A DNA stretch of 64,000 nucleotides from positions 1-64,000 of the IMG/VR virus record IMGVR_UViG_3300035701_000023; one strand, 5' to 3'. The notes below the pieces were generated by a model. It was not told the origin of the DNA, made no database searches, and saw only the letters and a list, made by a program, of their open reading frames with translations. The translations under genes and the position numbers were made by a program. Positions 61,609 to 64,000 of this stretch are shown piece by piece (within the stretch, counting starts at the first letter, position 1; each line of letters opens with the position of its first letter). Source of the stretch: a virus.

Positions 61609-62227
61609 ACAACTCAGTTCTCTTAAATCCTTTAGACTCTAATAAATTATATAGTTGTTTTCTTTGGTAGGTAGTAACATCTTTTACGAATATAAAATTA
61701 CCTCTTTTTTTTCTTGTAACCTCATCTTTAACAATTTCAAATAATCTTTCAGTATCGGCAATGTTTTTATTACCAAATAAGAGTATATCATTTTCGACCT
61801 GAACAAATAATTTATTATTTAGTGTGAATATTTGGGCAATGTCATTTATTTTTAAGATTTGTTCCATCATAACATGATAACGGATTCTTTTTTTCTTTTG
61901 AAAATCGTAAACTAACTCCTCTTCCCAATATGGAATGATTTCCTTGATTCTGAATTTATTATTTTCAATTATTGCCTCTGTTAATCTACCTAAACTATCC
62001 CGAACATAAGTTTTAGTTGCCCATCTGTTATTGGGAAATATTAATGAGAGTTCATAAATGAGTTCTTGTTTTCTTTTATTACCTTGTAATTTTATATATA
62101 AGGGTTTTTTTTGTGTTTTAAACTCTCTCCAATATTCATATACGGTTGTTCTTCTCATACACCGGTACAATATCCTAACTCTCTTCTTGTTACAGAAAAG
62201 AACAATAAAATATTTACCATTTTTCAT
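61589..62227 (-). CDS. Conserved hypothetical on the minus strand
   Basis: A 212-residue basic protein. The plus strand has no competing frame across most of this stretch, and the composition is protein-like, so it is real. N-terminal strands (GKYFIVLFCNKKRVRILYR) lead to a basic segment (VYEYWREFKTQKKPLYIKLQ) and a C-terminal KDVTTYQRKQLYNLLESKGF. It could bind nucleic acid but no family is recognised. Its ATG overlaps the stop of the upstream minus-strand gene, forming a two-gene minus-strand unit. Confidence 0.75.
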   Translation of the reverse strand: MKNGKYFIVLFCNKKRVRILYRCMRRTTVYEYWREFKTQKKPLYIKLQGNKRKQELIYELSLIFPNNRWATKTYVRDSLGRLTEAIIENNKFRIKEIIPYWEEELVYDFQKKKRIRYHVMMEQILKINDIAQIFTLNNKLFVQVENDILLFGNKNIADTERLFEIVKDEVTRKKRGNFIFVKDVTTYQRKQLYNLLESKGFKRTELFRHYSY

Positions 62228-62385
62228 AATAATTTAATTAAAGAATAAATTCCGTATATTGCTAAGAGTGACCATATTATAACGAACCAAACCACTCCCC
62301 AACTAAGGGTTGGTACATTATTAGAGATTTCCCTCTCCATCCTCTCCCTGAATTTATCTTTCTTTTTACAATCTGAACATCCCAT
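62224..62385 (-). CDS. Small CxxC single-span membrane protein
   Basis: A 53-residue minus-strand frame beginning MGCSDCKKKDKFRERMEREI, with a Cys-x-x-Cys motif, a charged region, then one membrane span (LSWGVVWFVIIWSLLAIYGI). Its stop overlaps the next gene's start (ATGA). The ATG follows directly after an AT-rich element (ACTTATATTATACT) like that of the left-edge divergent gene. Function unknown. Confidence 0.65.
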   Translation of the reverse strand: MGCSDCKKKDKFRERMEREISNNVPTLSWGVVWFVIIWSLLAIYGIYSLIKLL

Positions 62386-62460
62386 AGTATAATATAAGTA
62401 TTTTTTTTATATTTTCCAACCAATTTCTTTTTTTGGTTTTTTTTATGTATATTTTTTCAT
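62386..62460. promoter_or_regulatory. Divergent promoter region
   Basis: This 75-base gap drives genes both ways. On the plus strand TTTTGG (62431-62436), 11 bases, then TATATTTT (62448-62455) end 5 bases before the Nudix ATG. On the minus strand TTATATTATACT abuts the ATG at 62385. Both predict very short or absent leaders. Confidence 0.45.
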
Positions 62461-62889
62461 ATGAAATACGTGTCGGGGTTTATGTTTAATAGGGATAGGT
62501 CTGAGGTGGCGTTGATTAAAAAAAATCGCCCAGAATGGCAGAAAGGGTTTTTAAACGCCATCGGGGGTAAAATAGAAGAGGGAGAACATGAAATAAACGC
62601 AATGTGTAGAGAGTTTGAGGAGGAGACGGGGTTAAAAACGTATTACTATGACTGGAAGTATCTTATAAAGTTAATTAATAAAAATCCAGACTGGGAAGTT
62701 CAATTTTTTAAGGGTAATGTCGAGGATTTTAGTCAAATCAAATCAATCACAGACGAAGAGGTTGTTATTATTAATGTTTCAAACTTAGAGAACGAAAAAG
62801 TGATACCAAATCTTCATTGGTTAATTAAAATGTGTTTAGATGATGAGGTTGTTGGTGGCAATATTACAAATAAATCAAAAATAAAATAA
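62461..62889 (+). CDS. Nudix hydrolase
   Basis: A 142-residue Nudix enzyme. The full box is present at residues 36-58: GKIEEGE, seven residues, then REFEEETGL, with all catalytic glutamates. Such enzymes cut nucleoside diphosphate-linked compounds; T4 NudE acts on ADP-ribose and Ap3A-type substrates, but this sequence alone does not tell the substrate. An RNA decapping or nucleotide-pool role is possible. It has its own early-type promoter and is followed after 1 base by the methylase. Confidence 0.9.
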   Translation: MKYVSGFMFNRDRSEVALIKKNRPEWQKGFLNAIGGKIEEGEHEINAMCREFEEETGLKTYYYDWKYLIKLINKNPDWEVQFFKGNVEDFSQIKSITDEEVVIINVSNLENEKVIPNLHWLIKMCLDDEVVGGNITNKSKIK

Positions 62890-62890
62890 A

Positions 62891-63733
62891 ATGATTTCAT
62901 ATATTGGTGGAAAGGCTAGAATCGGCAAATGGATCGTTCCATTTATCCCAAAAGATATAGAAACGTATGTAGAGGGGTTTTCAGGGATGTTCTGGGTCTT
63001 CTTTAATATGAACCTTATGGACTATCCAAATTTAAAAACGGTCATTTATAACGACTTTAATGGTCTTAACGCGAATCTTATGAAGTGTTCCCTTCAATAT
63101 GAAAGATTGTGGGAAGAATTGAACAAATATCCTTGTCAACAGCTCGGAGTAGTCGACACCCCTAAAGAATATGGTGAATTATTCAGAACGTGTCAAAAAG
63201 AGGTTTTTGATCCGGGGTTTGTGGTTGGGGATGAACCAAATTTTGATGCTGCGGGTAAATATGTATATGTTTTAACACAGGTGTTTTCAGGATCTAAACC
63301 AGAAACCTCTACCTATACTGATTATAAGGGAAAATACCGTTGCAAGGTTCTTATTTTTATGGATAAGTTAAAACATCCCGAATATAGGAAACATTTTGAT
63401 AAAATAACATTTGTGGAGAATAAAGATTTTGAAGAGGTGGTTGAAAAATACGATTCACCAACAACTTATTTTTATATGGACCCACCCTATTGGAAAACCG
63501 AAAATTATTATTCAAATCATGATTTTGATGCAAAGGATCACGAGAGATTAATTAATTGTTTAAAAAATATGAAAGGAAAGTTTGGTTTGTCTTATTATGA
63601 ATTCCCCAAACTTTTAGAATGGTTACCGAAGGATCTTTATCATTGGGAACAGAAAAATTTCAAGAAGGCGGCCGCAGCCAAGAAAGACGGGACGCAAAAT
63701 GAGGGAACTGAATTGTTAATTATGAATTATTAA
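62891..63733 (+). CDS. DNA adenine N6-methyltransferase, Dam-like
   Basis: A 280-residue methylase. Motif I-like YIGGKARIGKWIVPFIP is at 4-20 (SAM-binding in the D12/Dam class), motif IV is DPPYWK near 198-203, and FGLSYYEF near 234-241 is the target-recognition follow-up. The order (FxGxG first, DPPY late) is that of alpha-class Dam enzymes. It would mark phage DNA, giving protection from restriction or a signal for replication and packaging. The recognised sequence is not deducible. No matching restriction endonuclease is next to it. Confidence 0.85.
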   Translation: MISYIGGKARIGKWIVPFIPKDIETYVEGFSGMFWVFFNMNLMDYPNLKTVIYNDFNGLNANLMKCSLQYERLWEELNKYPCQQLGVVDTPKEYGELFRTCQKEVFDPGFVVGDEPNFDAAGKYVYVLTQVFSGSKPETSTYTDYKGKYRCKVLIFMDKLKHPEYRKHFDKITFVENKDFEEVVEKYDSPTTYFYMDPPYWKTENYYSNHDFDAKDHERLINCLKNMKGKFGLSYYEFPKLLEWLPKDLYHWEQKNFKKAAAAKKDGTQNEGTELLIMNY

Positions 63734-63736
63734 TTG

Positions 63737-63744
63737 GTATTTAT
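63737..63744 (+). promoter_or_regulatory. Late-promoter-like element GTATTTAT before the NusG-like gene
   Basis: TATTTATATAAAAAAGAATG at 63738-63757 is identical over 20 bases to 20441-20460. This includes the ATG, so promoter, leader and start are shared with a gene 43 kb away. Confidence 0.6.
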
Positions 63745-63754
63745 ATAAAAAAGA

Positions 63755-64000
63755 ATGGATAAATTTTGGTATATTGTAAAAGTGCTACCGGGAAAAGAAA
63801 GACAATTATCTGAGCAGTTCAACCAACAAATATTATTAAACAAAATAAAAAATATTAATAGATTTGTTTGTCCAACTGAACAGGAAGTTATTACATTAAA
63901 AAACAAAAAAATTTTAAGAGAAAAGGTGATATATACGGGATATCTTTATTTTGAATCTAAAAAAAAATTAGATAATTTAGAATTGGAAGAAGTGGCTAAT
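63755..64000 (+). CDS. NusG-like transcription factor, N-terminal part (partial)
   Basis: The first 82 residues of a protein that runs off the window. MDKFWYIVKVLPGKERQLSE is the standard start of the NusG N-terminal domain, followed by KNINRFVCPTEQEVITLKNKK and YTGYLYFESK, equivalent to the P-x-E ... P-G-Y-x-x-x pattern that binds the RNA polymerase clamp. The C-terminal KOW domain, if present, lies beyond the edge. A phage NusG-like factor could speed or antiterminate late transcription, and it has a late-type promoter itself. Confidence 0.75.
   Translation, partial: MDKFWYIVKVLPGKERQLSEQFNQQILLNKIKNINRFVCPTEQEVITLKNKKILREKVIYTGYLYFESKKKLDNLELEEVAN

Noticed and set aside
1-64000. tRNA genes, CRISPR arrays, insertion sequences and integrase
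   Set aside because: I looked for cloverleaf-like gaps, regularly spaced repeats, transposase motifs and integrase motifs and saw none; intergenic space is short and accounted for by promoters, terminators and the structured elements listed.

Overview
This window is a contiguous piece of a large, AT-rich, strictly lytic-type tailed phage genome of the T4-like (contractile-tail) lineage. T4-type homologues are recognisable for tail sheath, tail tube, gp14/gp15-like neck proteins, gp26/gp51-like hub proteins, gp53, gp25, gp6, gp32, UvsX, RNase H, gp41, gp46, gp47 and gp61. The host is most likely a member of the Bacteroidota. The sigma factor and ClpP read like Bacteroidota housekeeping copies, there is a small Bacteroidota-style histone-H1-like protein, and start codons are preceded by A-rich sequence rather than Shine-Dalgarno motifs. 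No DNA polymerase, terminase, portal or capsid gene is visible, so the window is only part of the genome. No tRNA, CRISPR array, integrase or insertion sequence was seen.

Layout. 1-2.7 kb: edge of a divergent gene, a GIY-YIG homing endonuclease, then gp14-like and gp15-like neck/tail completion genes. 2.7-9.6 kb: a small minus-strand ribbon-helix-helix-like gene, sheath, tube, a gp26-like protein with a gp51-like segment in the +1 frame (a possible programmed frameshift pair) and the tape measure. 9.6-21.4 kb: giant baseplate/hub proteins, gp53 and two small virion candidates. 21.4-28.9 kb: DNA metabolism (gp32, UvsX, RNase H, gp41, class II ribonucleotide reductase). 28.9-46 kb: a structured RNA-like spacer, then the baseplate wedge and distal tail operons (gp25, gp6 and seven large proteins). 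46-54 kb: recombination and repair (RuvC-like resolvase, primase, PD-(D/E)XK nuclease, gp47, gp46), ClpP. 54-61.6 kb: sigma factor, membrane protein, amidase-like protein, small acidic proteins possibly of the virion, histone-like protein and small hypotheticals. 61.6-64 kb: a two-gene minus-strand unit, Nudix hydrolase, Dam-type methylase and the start of a NusG-like gene.

Expression logic. A motif (A/C/G)TATTTAT lies just upstream of at least eleven genes or operons, mostly structural. In five cases it ends only 4-5 bases before the ATG, which suggests leaderless late mRNAs. A different core, ATGTATATT(T), precedes replication and accessory genes. The sigma gene carries a site in which both overlap. 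The encoded sigma factor and the NusG-like protein, whose own promoter-leader is identical over 20 bp to that of a virion-region gene, are the natural candidates to drive the late programme. Many tail genes are linked by TAATG stop-start overlaps.
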